Position numbers and translations under genes: made by a program. 64,000 nucleotides of DNA from Pedobacter chitinilyticus (GTDB taxonomy: Bacteria; Bacteroidota; Bacteroidia; Sphingobacteriales; Sphingobacteriaceae): assembly GCF_003313385.1 (NCBI RefSeq), contig NZ_QMHN01000005.1:98743-162742 (forward strand), given 5' to 3'. This document shows, one piece after another, positions 31,514 through 39,315 of this stretch. Position 1 is the first letter of the stretch. Every line of letters begins with the position of its first letter. The notes under the pieces were generated by a model. It was given only the letters and a program-made list of their open reading frames with translations, did no database searches and was not told the origin of the DNA.

Positions 31514-33490
31514 TTAGTAAGACAATAATTTCTCGATCATTTCTGCTAATCTTGCTTTTGCCAAGAAATCCTCTTCTAAAATTTTGTTCATCGGAATGGC
31601 AGTGTCTAAGCTTGCACAACGCATTACTGGAGCATCAAGATATTCGAAACAATGTTCGCTAACCCAAGCCGAAATTTCAGCGCCAAAACCGCCAGTTAGT
31701 GTATCTTCATGTAAAATCAATACTCTTCCAGTTGCTTTTACGGCAGCTGCTACCGCTGCTTTGTCCCAAGGTTGTAAACTCACCAAATCAACCACTGTTG
31801 CAGCTATTTGTGGGTTTGCGCTGAGATAATCCAAAGCCCAATGTACTCCTAAGCCATAAGTAATGATCGCAAGCTGTTGGCCTTCCTTCAACACATTGGC
31901 TTTTCCTATCTCTATGGTATAAAAACCTTCCGGAACTGGGCCAATTAAGCTTCGGTATAAATATTTATGCTCAAAATAGATGATAGGATTGGGATCTTCT
32001 ATAGCCGCCAGTAATACACCTTTTGCATCATACGGAAATGCAGGATAAACAATTTTTAAGCCTGGAGTTTTAGTAAACCAAGCTTCATTGCTTTGAGAGT
32101 GAAAAGGTCCAGCACCTGTGCCAGCACCAGTAGGCATACGGATCACCACATCTGCCTTTTCTGCCCAACGGTAATGTGTTTTGGCAAGATTATTTACAAT
32201 TTGATTAAAACCCACACTCACAAAATCTGCAAATTGCATTTCCACCACCGCTTTGTAACCATTAATAGATAAGCCTAAACCAGCTCCAACAATCGCTGAT
32301 TCACAAATAGGCGTATTCCGTACCCTGGCTTTTCCAAACTCGGCTACAAAACCATCGGTGATTTTAAAAGCACCACCATACTCAGCAATATCTTGACCCA
32401 TTAACACCAAATTCGAATGTCGTTGCATGCCCTCCCTTAGGCCGTCGCTAATGGCATCTAGGTATCTTTTTTCCGAGCTTGAGCTTGATGGAGGATACGA
32501 TGCAGCTTCATAAGGATAATACATATCACTTAACTCATGCTGGGCATTGGCTTCTGGTTCCTGCTCGTTAAAAGCAGCCTCAACTTCACCATCAATCTGT
32601 TTTTTAAAAGCACTTCTAATATCAGTGATCGAATTTTCTGTCAAGATATTTTGCTCCAAAAGATATTCTTCAAAATTCCTCAGCGGATCTTTTTTAGACC
32701 ATTCATCGAACAATTCCTGTGGAACATATTTAGTGCCCGATGCTTCTTCATGGCCACGCATCCTAAACGTTAAGCACTCTACCAACACAGTTCTAGGATT
32801 TTTTCGAATATCATCGGCCAGTTCAGTGAGTTTATCATAAACTTCAAGGATATTATTGCCGTCTAATTGCACCCCTTCAATGCCGTAGCCCAAAGCTCTA
32901 TCCACTAAATCTTTGCAACGATATTGTTCGTTAATAGGAGTAGATAGACCATAACCATTGTTTTCAATCAAAAAGATAACGGGTAAATTCCAAACAGCAG
33001 CCACATTAATGGCTTCATGAAAATCACCTTCACTCGTAGCCCCTTCACCAGTAAAAACTAGCGTAGCTTTCGGTTGTTCCGCAATCAGATCAGCCAGCGC
33101 AATACCATCTGCCAATGCCATTTGAGGACCCAAATGCGAAATCATGCCCACAATTTTGTATTCCTGTGTGCCAAAATGGAAGGATCTATCCCTGCCTTTG
33201 GTAAAACCGCTCAGCTTGCCCTGCCATTGGGCCATCAATCTTTTTAAAGGAATACCTCGCGTAGTAAAAACACCAAGGTTGCGATGCATCGGCAAAATAT
33301 ATTCATCGTTTTGCATGGCTAGTGTACTGCCCACCGCAATGGCTTCTTGCCCAATGCCCGAAAACCATTTGCCTATGCGACCCTGTCTTAGCAAAATCAG
33401 CATTTTTTCTTCAATTAAACGCGGAAAAAGTAAATGCTTGTAGATGGATAGTAACTCCGAATCGGTTTTTTGCTTTCTGTGGAACTGCAT
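31514..33490 (-). CDS. Alpha-ketoacid dehydrogenase E1, alpha and beta fused
   Basis: A 658-residue fusion of the two E1 subunits that decarboxylate a branched-chain 2-oxo acid (or pyruvate) on thiamine diphosphate and pass the acyl group to lipoyl-E2. The alpha part (about 1-330) has the ThDP/Mg motif FTGEGATSEGDFHEAINVAA with IENNGYGLSTP; the beta part (about 340-658) has EMQFADFVSVGFNQIVNNLA, RMPTGAGTGAGPFHSQ and the C-terminal LHEDTLTGGFGAEISAW. This architecture is common in Bacteroidota and is usually annotated 2-oxoisovalerate dehydrogenase. E2 and E3 are not in the window. The product probably feeds branched fatty acids, whose initiation genes lie at 50785-55587. Confidence 0.9.
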   Translation of the reverse strand: MQFHRKQKTDSELLSIYKHLLFPRLIEEKMLILLRQGRIGKWFSGIGQEAIAVGSTLAMQNDEYILPMHRNLGVFTTRGIPLKRLMAQWQGKLSGFTKGRDRSFHFGTQEYKIVGMISHLGPQMALADGIALADLIAEQPKATLVFTGEGATSEGDFHEAINVAAVWNLPVIFLIENNGYGLSTPINEQYRCKDLVDRALGYGIEGVQLDGNNILEVYDKLTELADDIRKNPRTVLVECLTFRMRGHEEASGTKYVPQELFDEWSKKDPLRNFEEYLLEQNILTENSITDIRSAFKKQIDGEVEAAFNEQEPEANAQHELSDMYYPYEAASYPPSSSSSEKRYLDAISDGLREGMQRHSNLVLMGQDIAEYGGAFKITDGFVAEFGKARVRNTPICESAIVGAGLGLSINGYKAVVEMQFADFVSVGFNQIVNNLAKTHYRWAEKADVVIRMPTGAGTGAGPFHSQSNEAWFTKTPGLKIVYPAFPYDAKGVLLAAIEDPNPIIYFEHKYLYRSLIGPVPEGFYTIEIGKANVLKEGQQLAIITYGLGVHWALDYLSANPQIAATVVDLVSLQPWDKAAVAAAVKATGRVLILHEDTLTGGFGAEISAWVSEHCFEYLDAPVMRCASLDTAIPMNKILEEDFLAKARLAEMIEKLLSY

Positions 33491-33689
33491 AAGGCTGATA
33501 TTGGTTTGCAGTAAATATAGTAATTTAAGTTGTCAGCCGTTTGGCGTAAATCTTAGTTTTTGAGGGGGGAGGATAGTGGTCTTTGCATCTCTTCGCAAAA
33601 ACAACTAGTACAGGGGCTTACGACTAAAATTTTACCGCAAAGAAGAAGAAAGACACGCTAAGAACGCAAAGGAAAATTAAAATGGATTT

Positions 33690-35078
33690 TTACTCTTTTT
33701 CTTGCTTTTTCTGATGTTCTTCCCAGCGCTTAGCGAAAGACTTGGGTGCTACTTCTGGCATTTCGCGATATTTGCCCCAGCCCTTTTTGAAGAATGTTTT
33801 GAGGAAGAAATTCTTCATCTTACCACTAAAAAAGTCCATTAACGAACGTTTTTTCATGCCCTTTTTCCAGATGTTCCAACCAATGTTTTCAGCAGCAGTA
33901 TTTTCGTTGGACGAAGCAGCATCTCTGCGATTCAGCAACAACATTTTGTGGATGTCGATTTTTAAAGGACAAACTTCAGAGCACTTGCCGCACAAGCTAG
34001 AAGCATAGCTTAAATGTTTAAACTCCTTCATGCCCTTAAAATGCGGCGTAATAATGGACCCAATAGGCCCACTGTAGGTGGTGTTATAAGTATGGCCGCC
34101 AATATTTTTGTAAACAGGACAGGCATTTAAACAAGCGCCACAACGGATGCAATATAAAGCTTGGCGTTGATCTTTTTGAGCCAATAAATTGGTCCGCCCA
34201 TTGTCTAGCAAAATCACATACATTTCCTCTGGACCGTCAGTTTCGTTGGCTTGTCTTGGGCCACTTAAAATTGTATTGTAAACCGTAAGATTTTGTCCTG
34301 TACCATGACTAGAAAGCAAAGGCCAAAACAAATCCAAATCTGTTAACGAGGGTACCAGTTTTTCGATGCCTACAATGGCAATATGTATTTTGGGAAAGGT
34401 GGTGGTTAACCTGGCGTTGCCTTCATTTTCCGTAAGCGCAATACTTCCCGTATCAGCAATTAGGAAATTTCCTCCAGTAATGCCAATATCTGCTGTTAAA
34501 TATTTTTCTCTCAGTAATTCCCGGGCTTTTTGAGTAAGCTGCTCAGGCGTAGCATCAATGGGAGTTCCAAATTTTTCGTGGAACAACTTGGCAATATCCT
34601 CCTTACTCAGGTGCATGGCAGGCGTTACAATATGGTAGGGTGCCTGCCCCAACAATTGCACAATATATTCGCCCAAATCACTCTCCAAAGACTCAATGTC
34701 ATGTTTCTCTAGAAATTCATTTAAATGAATTTCCTCGGTAGTCATCGACTTTGACTTGATGACACTTTTGCCACCAACACGTTGAATAATCTGTAGAATT
34801 TCCTTTTGCGCCTCGGCAGCATCATTTGCCCAAATCACCTTTCCGCCACGTTTCTGGAAATTCGACTCAAACTCAGGTAAAAGCTTGTCCAAATTTTCCA
34901 TCACACGCCACTTAATCACGTGTGCCCTACGTTTCGATACCTCTAAATTTTCAAACTTAGATAAGCCACGAGCCACCGCCACATTATACTTACCAATGTT
35001 GTAATTAATGGTATTACGGTGTGGGACATCGAAGGCCTTTTCATCGGCTTTTACTAAAAATTCTTCGGCAATATTCAT
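33690..35078 (-). CDS. lutB: LutB-like iron-sulfur protein (lactate utilization)
   Basis: A 462-residue protein with an N-terminal LUD domain (about residues 70-295) and two Fe-S cluster motifs, Cys310, 313, 316, 320 (CIRCGACLNAC) and Cys363, 366, 370 (CGKCSEVC). In the LutABC complex it passes electrons from L-lactate oxidation to pyruvate. LutA (CCG domains) and LutC are not adjacent, which is unusual for a lut operon. It may be encoded apart from them or act in another oxidation. A -7 box TATATTTG (minus strand, 35086-35093) lies seven bases upstream of the ATG. Confidence 0.88.
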   Translation of the reverse strand: MNIAEEFLVKADEKAFDVPHRNTINYNIGKYNVAVARGLSKFENLEVSKRRAHVIKWRVMENLDKLLPEFESNFQKRGGKVIWANDAAEAQKEILQIIQRVGGKSVIKSKSMTTEEIHLNEFLEKHDIESLESDLGEYIVQLLGQAPYHIVTPAMHLSKEDIAKLFHEKFGTPIDATPEQLTQKARELLREKYLTADIGITGGNFLIADTGSIALTENEGNARLTTTFPKIHIAIVGIEKLVPSLTDLDLFWPLLSSHGTGQNLTVYNTILSGPRQANETDGPEEMYVILLDNGRTNLLAQKDQRQALYCIRCGACLNACPVYKNIGGHTYNTTYSGPIGSIITPHFKGMKEFKHLSYASSLCGKCSEVCPLKIDIHKMLLLNRRDAASSNENTAAENIGWNIWKKGMKKRSLMDFFSGKMKNFFLKTFFKKGWGKYREMPEVAPKSFAKRWEEHQKKQEKE

Positions 35079-35085
35079 CAGTCGT

Positions 35086-35093
35086 CAAATATA
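35086..35093 (-). promoter_or_regulatory. -7 box upstream of lutB
   Basis: Read on the minus strand, TATATTTG is a full match to TAnnTTTG. It ends seven bases before the lutB start, so the leader would be very short or absent. Confidence 0.45.
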
Positions 35094-35300
35094 GGCAAAT
35101 AGGCTAGGGCTTTAAAATTTAACGAGTGGATGTTGATATAATTATGCCATCTGCACCAACTTTTAAGATTAAAGTGCATTATTTTTCGAAAAGCAATAAC
35201 AGTAGTACATCGGAAATAGCAGTCCTGCACTTCGCTACAAGTCCTCTCCCAAGTTTCACTTGGGCTGCGGGCTTTCCACTACGTTCAGGTTTAGTTTAGT

Positions 35301-35332
35301 AAACCTCGTAGGTTTTAAAACCTACGAGGTTT
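35301..35332. repeat. Perfect 32-bp palindrome
   Basis: AAACCTCGTAGGTTTT is followed at once by its exact complement, with no loop. It stands 24 bases beyond the stop of the next leftward gene and could act as a bidirectional terminator. A sister palindrome is at 49251-49283. Confidence 0.85.
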
Positions 35333-35355
35333 CTGTCTTTGCCCCTTGCCTCTGT

Positions 35356-35901
35356 CTATTTCAAGTTGTCAATTTCCTTCATGTAGGCCAAATATGCCTG
35401 CTTATAGTTCATTTCCTTGTTTTCAGCTTTGGAAATAAACAAAAGGAAATCATCAAGGTCTGCTTCCGTGAAGCCTAATTTTCTGAAAAGTACTTGGTCG
35501 TTGCTCCAATTTTGTGGGTTTACTTTAATGGAGGCCATTTGCTTATAAAGTACAATTCCTTTTCTAAACTCGGCATATCCAATGCCACCTTTAAAAGTTT
35601 GAATGGCATTAATTAAAGTTTTATAGGTGACTGCCGAATCAACTTTGGTTTCAATCAATACCGCGTATAAAATTTGAGGCTTTAAAATTTCTATATCAAC
35701 ACTATCTAGCTGGATATATTTTTTGATGACGTTGATGTCTTCCAAAAAAAGTGAATCGGTAGATTTTAAACGGCTTTGCAAAAAATGAGGTTCCTTGGCA
35801 AGTAGCTGTTGGTTGGCGGTGTTTTCCTGTGCATAACCAAAAGAGGCTATAAAAAGCAGTAGAAAAGTAGCTAATAAGTGAAGATATTTTTTGTTTTTCA
35901 T
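35356..35901 (-). CDS. Exported protein of unknown function
   Basis: A 181-residue protein I do not recognise. It has a good signal peptide (MKNKKYLHLLATFLLLFIASFGYAQ, cleavage likely after Ala24) and a mostly helical, charged body with no Cys, suggesting a soluble periplasmic or secreted protein. The C-terminal third (FRKLGFTEADLDDFLLFISK, YKQAYLAYMKEIDNLK) looks like a helical bundle. It stands alone between two repeat elements, with a palindrome just downstream. Confidence 0.7.
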   Translation of the reverse strand: MKNKKYLHLLATFLLLFIASFGYAQENTANQQLLAKEPHFLQSRLKSTDSLFLEDINVIKKYIQLDSVDIEILKPQILYAVLIETKVDSAVTYKTLINAIQTFKGGIGYAEFRKGIVLYKQMASIKVNPQNWSNDQVLFRKLGFTEADLDDFLLFISKAENKEMNYKQAYLAYMKEIDNLK

Positions 35902-35998
35902 CGGCTGTAAAGATAAGGTTTTGATAATCAGACTTACGAAGTTTTATAAACTTCATAAGTCTTAGTAATAAACAACATGTCGATTAAAAGTAATGCTT

Positions 35999-36053
35999 CC
36001 CTCTCCTTTACAAGTAGTACCTGTTCCGATTCATCGGAACGGTTAGGGAGAGG
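35999..36053. repeat. Hairpin repeat family, copy 3
   Basis: It reads CCCTCTCC...GTTCCGATTCATCGGAAC...GTTAGGGAGAGG and closely matches the copy at 27526-27580 in length and inner dyad (TTCCGA...TCGGAA). Confidence 0.8.
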
Positions 36054-36100
36054 ATGAACTAACACAGGAATGATAGACATAAAACTGCTCTTCTAAAAAC

Positions 36101-36131
36101 AAAAAAATCCCGTCAGTTACCTAACGGGATT
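36101..36131 (-). terminator. Terminator of the M28 peptidase gene
   Basis: On the minus strand AATCCCGT pairs with ACGGGATT around a ten-base loop and is followed by a run of T, 21 bases after the stop. Confidence 0.88.
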
Positions 36132-36151
36132 GAATATATTTTAAAACAAGT

Positions 36152-37771
36152 TTAGTTTGTTTTTAAGGTGCCATCAGCATTTTTGTTCACCACTGGTCTA
36201 TTCTCGCCATTGGCAAGTTCCCAAGCCGTATAGTAAACCAATTGCGCTCTTTTTGCCAACATTGGGAAGTCTATTTTACTTACCTCATCACCTGGTTGGT
36301 GATAGTCTTTATGTACACCGTTGAAATAAAAAATCACTGGAATACCATGTTTAGCAAAGTTATAGTGATCTGAACGATAGTAGAAACGGTTAGGATCTGT
36401 ACGGTTGTTGTAGGTCTCATCTAAAACGATGTTTACATAGTCCGTGTTCGCCTTTTTGCCAATTTTGTCCAAGTCATCGCTTAACATATTTGAACCAATG
36501 ATATATACAAAATTATTATCACCAGGACGTTTATCATCGCCGCGACCAATCATATCAATGTTTAAGTTGGTGATGGTGTTCTCCAAAGCAAATACTGGAT
36601 GTTCAGAATACCACTCAGAACCCCAAAGGCCTTTTTCTTCACCACAAACCGTCATAAATAAAATACTGCGTTTAGGACCATGACCTTCTTTTTTAGCTTT
36701 TGCAAAAGCCTCAGCAAGCATTAAAACGCCAGTAGTTCCAGAACCATCATCATCAGCACCGTTGTTAACTTTATCAGTAGCATTAGGGTCTGTTACTAAA
36801 CCGATATGGTCATAGTGACCTGTAACTACTACCACTTCATTTTTCAATTTAGGGTCTGAACCTTCTAAAAATCCTAATACGTTATCTGCTTTAATATCCT
36901 CTTCTACCAATTTAGCAGTAAAAGCAACAGGGATGTTAATTACTGTGGTAGCGGGTTTTAAGGTTTCGGCAATTTTTTTCTTTACTTCTTCTAGGTTGGT
37001 ATTAGCACCAGCCAAAATTTGGTTAGCTACTGTGGTACCTATGGTGACTACTGGTAAGGTATTTTTGTTGCTGGCATCTTCTCTTTTTAAATCGGCACTG
37101 CCTTCGGCTAAATAAGCTCTTTGGGCATCACTAAGCGATTCAACTCTTTCATTGATCACTAAAACACCAGCTGCTTTGTTGTCTTGAAGATATTTGATTT
37201 TTGCTTGTTGGCTACCTACACTGCTTTGTCCTCTACGGCCTTGCGCTGGTTGTGCGGGAGCTTTAGCGGTTGGATCGCCAGTGGCAAATATCACTACCAC
37301 TTTACCTGCTACATTTTGACCAGCATATTCGTTAAAGTCTTCCTTGTTTAAACCGTAACCAGCAAAAATAATAGAAGATGCTTTTACGTTGAAGCCTTTA
37401 GCTGGGGTAGACGTTGCTAAGATGTAAAAATCTTTGAAATTTTCTTTGGTTTGTGAACCTACTTTTAAAGAAACACCAGAAAGCTTTTTAGCAGAAATAC
37501 CTACCGCTTGTAGATAAGGATCTTTGCCGCCCTTTACAGGTCCTATTAAGCCAAAACTTTGGAATTGTTTCTTAATGTACTCCGCTGCCATCCATCCACC
37601 TTTTGTACCAGTTTCGCGACCTTCGTACTCATCTGATGCTAAAATAGACAGGTGCTGATAAGCTCTATCCTTGTTTACTGGCGCACTAAATTTGATGGCA
37701 TTTTGATCTTGCGCCATCGCACCAAAACTAAGCGCCAGCGCCAGTGAGGTGTATAAAAACTTTTTATTCAT
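36152..37771 (-). CDS. M28-family zinc peptidase with PA domain
   Basis: An exported 539-residue aminopeptidase-like enzyme. After a signal peptide (to about residue 20) come the N-terminal part of the catalytic domain, an inserted PA domain (about 110-290) and the M28 core. The zinc-site motifs are all present: VVTGHYDHIGL, NGADDDGSGTTGVL, CGEEKGLWGSEWY, NIDMIGRGDD and SDHYNFAKHGIP. It should remove N-terminal residues from peptides in the periplasm or outside the cell. It carries no obvious type IX C-terminal domain. rpiB ends 30 bases upstream, so the two probably share an operon. Confidence 0.9.
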   Translation of the reverse strand: MNKKFLYTSLALALSFGAMAQDQNAIKFSAPVNKDRAYQHLSILASDEYEGRETGTKGGWMAAEYIKKQFQSFGLIGPVKGGKDPYLQAVGISAKKLSGVSLKVGSQTKENFKDFYILATSTPAKGFNVKASSIIFAGYGLNKEDFNEYAGQNVAGKVVVIFATGDPTAKAPAQPAQGRRGQSSVGSQQAKIKYLQDNKAAGVLVINERVESLSDAQRAYLAEGSADLKREDASNKNTLPVVTIGTTVANQILAGANTNLEEVKKKIAETLKPATTVINIPVAFTAKLVEEDIKADNVLGFLEGSDPKLKNEVVVVTGHYDHIGLVTDPNATDKVNNGADDDGSGTTGVLMLAEAFAKAKKEGHGPKRSILFMTVCGEEKGLWGSEWYSEHPVFALENTITNLNIDMIGRGDDKRPGDNNFVYIIGSNMLSDDLDKIGKKANTDYVNIVLDETYNNRTDPNRFYYRSDHYNFAKHGIPVIFYFNGVHKDYHQPGDEVSKIDFPMLAKRAQLVYYTAWELANGENRPVVNKNADGTLKTN

Positions 37772-37800
37772 TGTTGTTAGTTAAGGTTGTTCGTTTATTG

Positions 37801-38241
37801 TTAGCACGATATTTTGTTCACTCTATTGGCGTGCCTACCACCTTCAAAAGGTGTTTCCAAAAATGCGGTAACCATTTCTTTGGCCAGCTCAGGAGACACA
37901 AAACGAGCGGGAATACAAATGACATTTGCATTGTTATGCTGTCTTGAAAGTTTGGCAATATCGGTTAGCCAAGTCACTGCGGCTCTAATGCCCTGATGCT
38001 TATTTGCCGTAATGGCTACTCCTTGCCCGCTTCCACATACTAAAATTCCAAAATCCGCTTCGCCTTTTTCAACACTACTTGCTACAGGATGTGCAAAATC
38101 AGGATAATCTACCGAATCCAGTGAATGGGTGCCAAAATCTGTTACTTGGTAATCAGCTAAAAAAGCCTTTAATATTTCCTTGTACTCAAAGCCAGCGTGG
38201 TCTGCCCCGATGGCTAATTTGATTGAATTTGTTGTAGACAT
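37801..38241 (-). CDS. rpiB: Ribose-5-phosphate isomerase B
   Basis: Interconverts ribulose-5-phosphate and ribose-5-phosphate in the pentose phosphate pathway (146 residues, normal). Family motifs are AIGADHAGFEYKE, the active-site region GILVCGSGQGVAITANKHQGIRAA with its Cys, and NNANVICIPARFV. I start at ATG 38241 (MSTTNSIKL); a TTG six bases upstream is not needed. A -7-like TACATTTG (38245-38252, minus strand) ends just three bases before this ATG, which would make a leaderless transcript. Confidence 0.93.
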   Translation of the reverse strand: MSTTNSIKLAIGADHAGFEYKEILKAFLADYQVTDFGTHSLDSVDYPDFAHPVASSVEKGEADFGILVCGSGQGVAITANKHQGIRAAVTWLTDIAKLSRQHNNANVICIPARFVSPELAKEMVTAFLETPFEGGRHANRVNKISC

Positions 38242-38244
38242 ATC

Positions 38245-38252
38245 CAAATGTA
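38245..38252 (-). promoter_or_regulatory. -7-like box three bases before rpiB
   Basis: TACATTTG on the minus strand is followed by GAT and then the ATG. The -33 region has only AT-rich sequence without a clear TTTG. Confidence 0.3.
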
Positions 38253-38351
38253 TATAGAATTAATAAATATGGTAGGTAAATATTTTGTTGTAGAACTTAC
38301 TAGGGGGTAACTTCCTATTCTTTGTTCCTTATTCTTTTTTCTTTACACTAA

Positions 38352-39236
38352 TTACTTGTTATTATAAAACGCTAGTTCTGCTTTTTTCTTTTTCTTCTCA
38401 ATATTGGCCGAGATTAAGATACTTAGCTCGTACAATAAGAAAAGCGGGAAAGCCACAATAAGCATGGTATAAGGATCGGCAGTAGGTGTAACTACAGCAG
38501 CAACCACCAAGATTAATACCGCTGCATACCTCCTAGTAGAGCGCATGAACTTTGGTGTCATAACGCCAAGTTTCGACAAGATGTAAATAACGACAGGTAA
38601 TTGGAAAATGATACCCGAACCTAAAGTAAGTGTTAAAACTGTAGATAAATAAGATGAAATGGTAAACGTATTTTCGATGCTGCTATCTACCGTGTAGTTA
38701 ATTAAAAAGTTGATTGATAGTGGGCAGATAAGGTAGTAACCAAACAATAAGCCAAGGGCGAACAAAAACGAAGCAAAAGCCACAAAACCACTTGCTGATT
38801 TACGTTCTGCTTCTAATAATGCGGGTTTAATGAACAGCCAAATTTCAAATAACAAATAAGGAACTCCTAAAATTACACCAGCCATTACACATGAGTTCAT
38901 TTGTAAGGTGAATTGTCCCGACATTTCGGTATTGATGATTTTGGCATGGATTTCTTTGATACAGAATTCCTGTCCAATAGAAGGGAAAGCTTCCACCAAT
39001 TTGCACATCATGCGATAGGTCCAAAAATCAGCATTTTTTGGAGCCATGATCACGTCATGCCAAATGAAATCAGTGAAATAGAAAGCCAAACATACAAAAA
39101 CCGTAACGACCGCTAAGGCCCTTAGCAAATGTTTGCGCAATATATCTAAATGATCAAAAAAAGACATTTCTGCCTCTAGGTTTTTTCCTTTATTCTTTAT
39201 CGAATCGATTAAGTCTTTGGCCTTATTACTACTCAT
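38352..39236 (-). CDS. tatC: Sec-independent translocase TatC
   Basis: The multi-spanning receptor of the twin-arginine system (294 residues, six membrane helices), which binds signal peptides and recruits TatA. The N-terminal MSFFDHLDILRKHLLRALAV is the family signature (HLxELRxR type), with the conserved Glu/Pro segment FEIWLFIKPALLEAERK. It is longer than E. coli TatC because of an N-terminal extension and an extra periplasmic loop (about 70-110). I start at MSSNKAKDL (39236); the frame to 39296 crosses a terminator hairpin. The two TatA genes are 29 kb away at 8933-9522. Confidence 0.92.
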   Translation of the reverse strand: MSSNKAKDLIDSIKNKGKNLEAEMSFFDHLDILRKHLLRALAVVTVFVCLAFYFTDFIWHDVIMAPKNADFWTYRMMCKLVEAFPSIGQEFCIKEIHAKIINTEMSGQFTLQMNSCVMAGVILGVPYLLFEIWLFIKPALLEAERKSASGFVAFASFLFALGLLFGYYLICPLSINFLINYTVDSSIENTFTISSYLSTVLTLTLGSGIIFQLPVVIYILSKLGVMTPKFMRSTRRYAAVLILVVAAVVTPTADPYTMLIVAFPLFLLYELSILISANIEKKKKKAELAFYNNK

Positions 39237-39249
39237 TTCAACTATTTGA

Positions 39250-39286
39250 AAACAAAAATACCATTCTATTTGATTAGAATGGTATT
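39250..39286 (-). terminator. Terminator of the beta-glucosidase gene
   Basis: Arms AATACCATTCTA and TAGAATGGTATT (12 bp, six-base loop), read leftward, are followed by TTTTTGTTTT. It separates bglX from tatC. Confidence 0.9.
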
Positions 39287-39315
39287 GATGTTGCAATTAA
39301 CTTTTGAATTAACAA

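Noticed and set aside
33544-33680. Possible small gene or RNA between the E1 gene and lutB
   Set aside because: The sequence (CGCAAAGAAGAAG, GCTAAGAACGCAAAGG) resembles common intergenic filler; no frame, hairpin or promoter was found.
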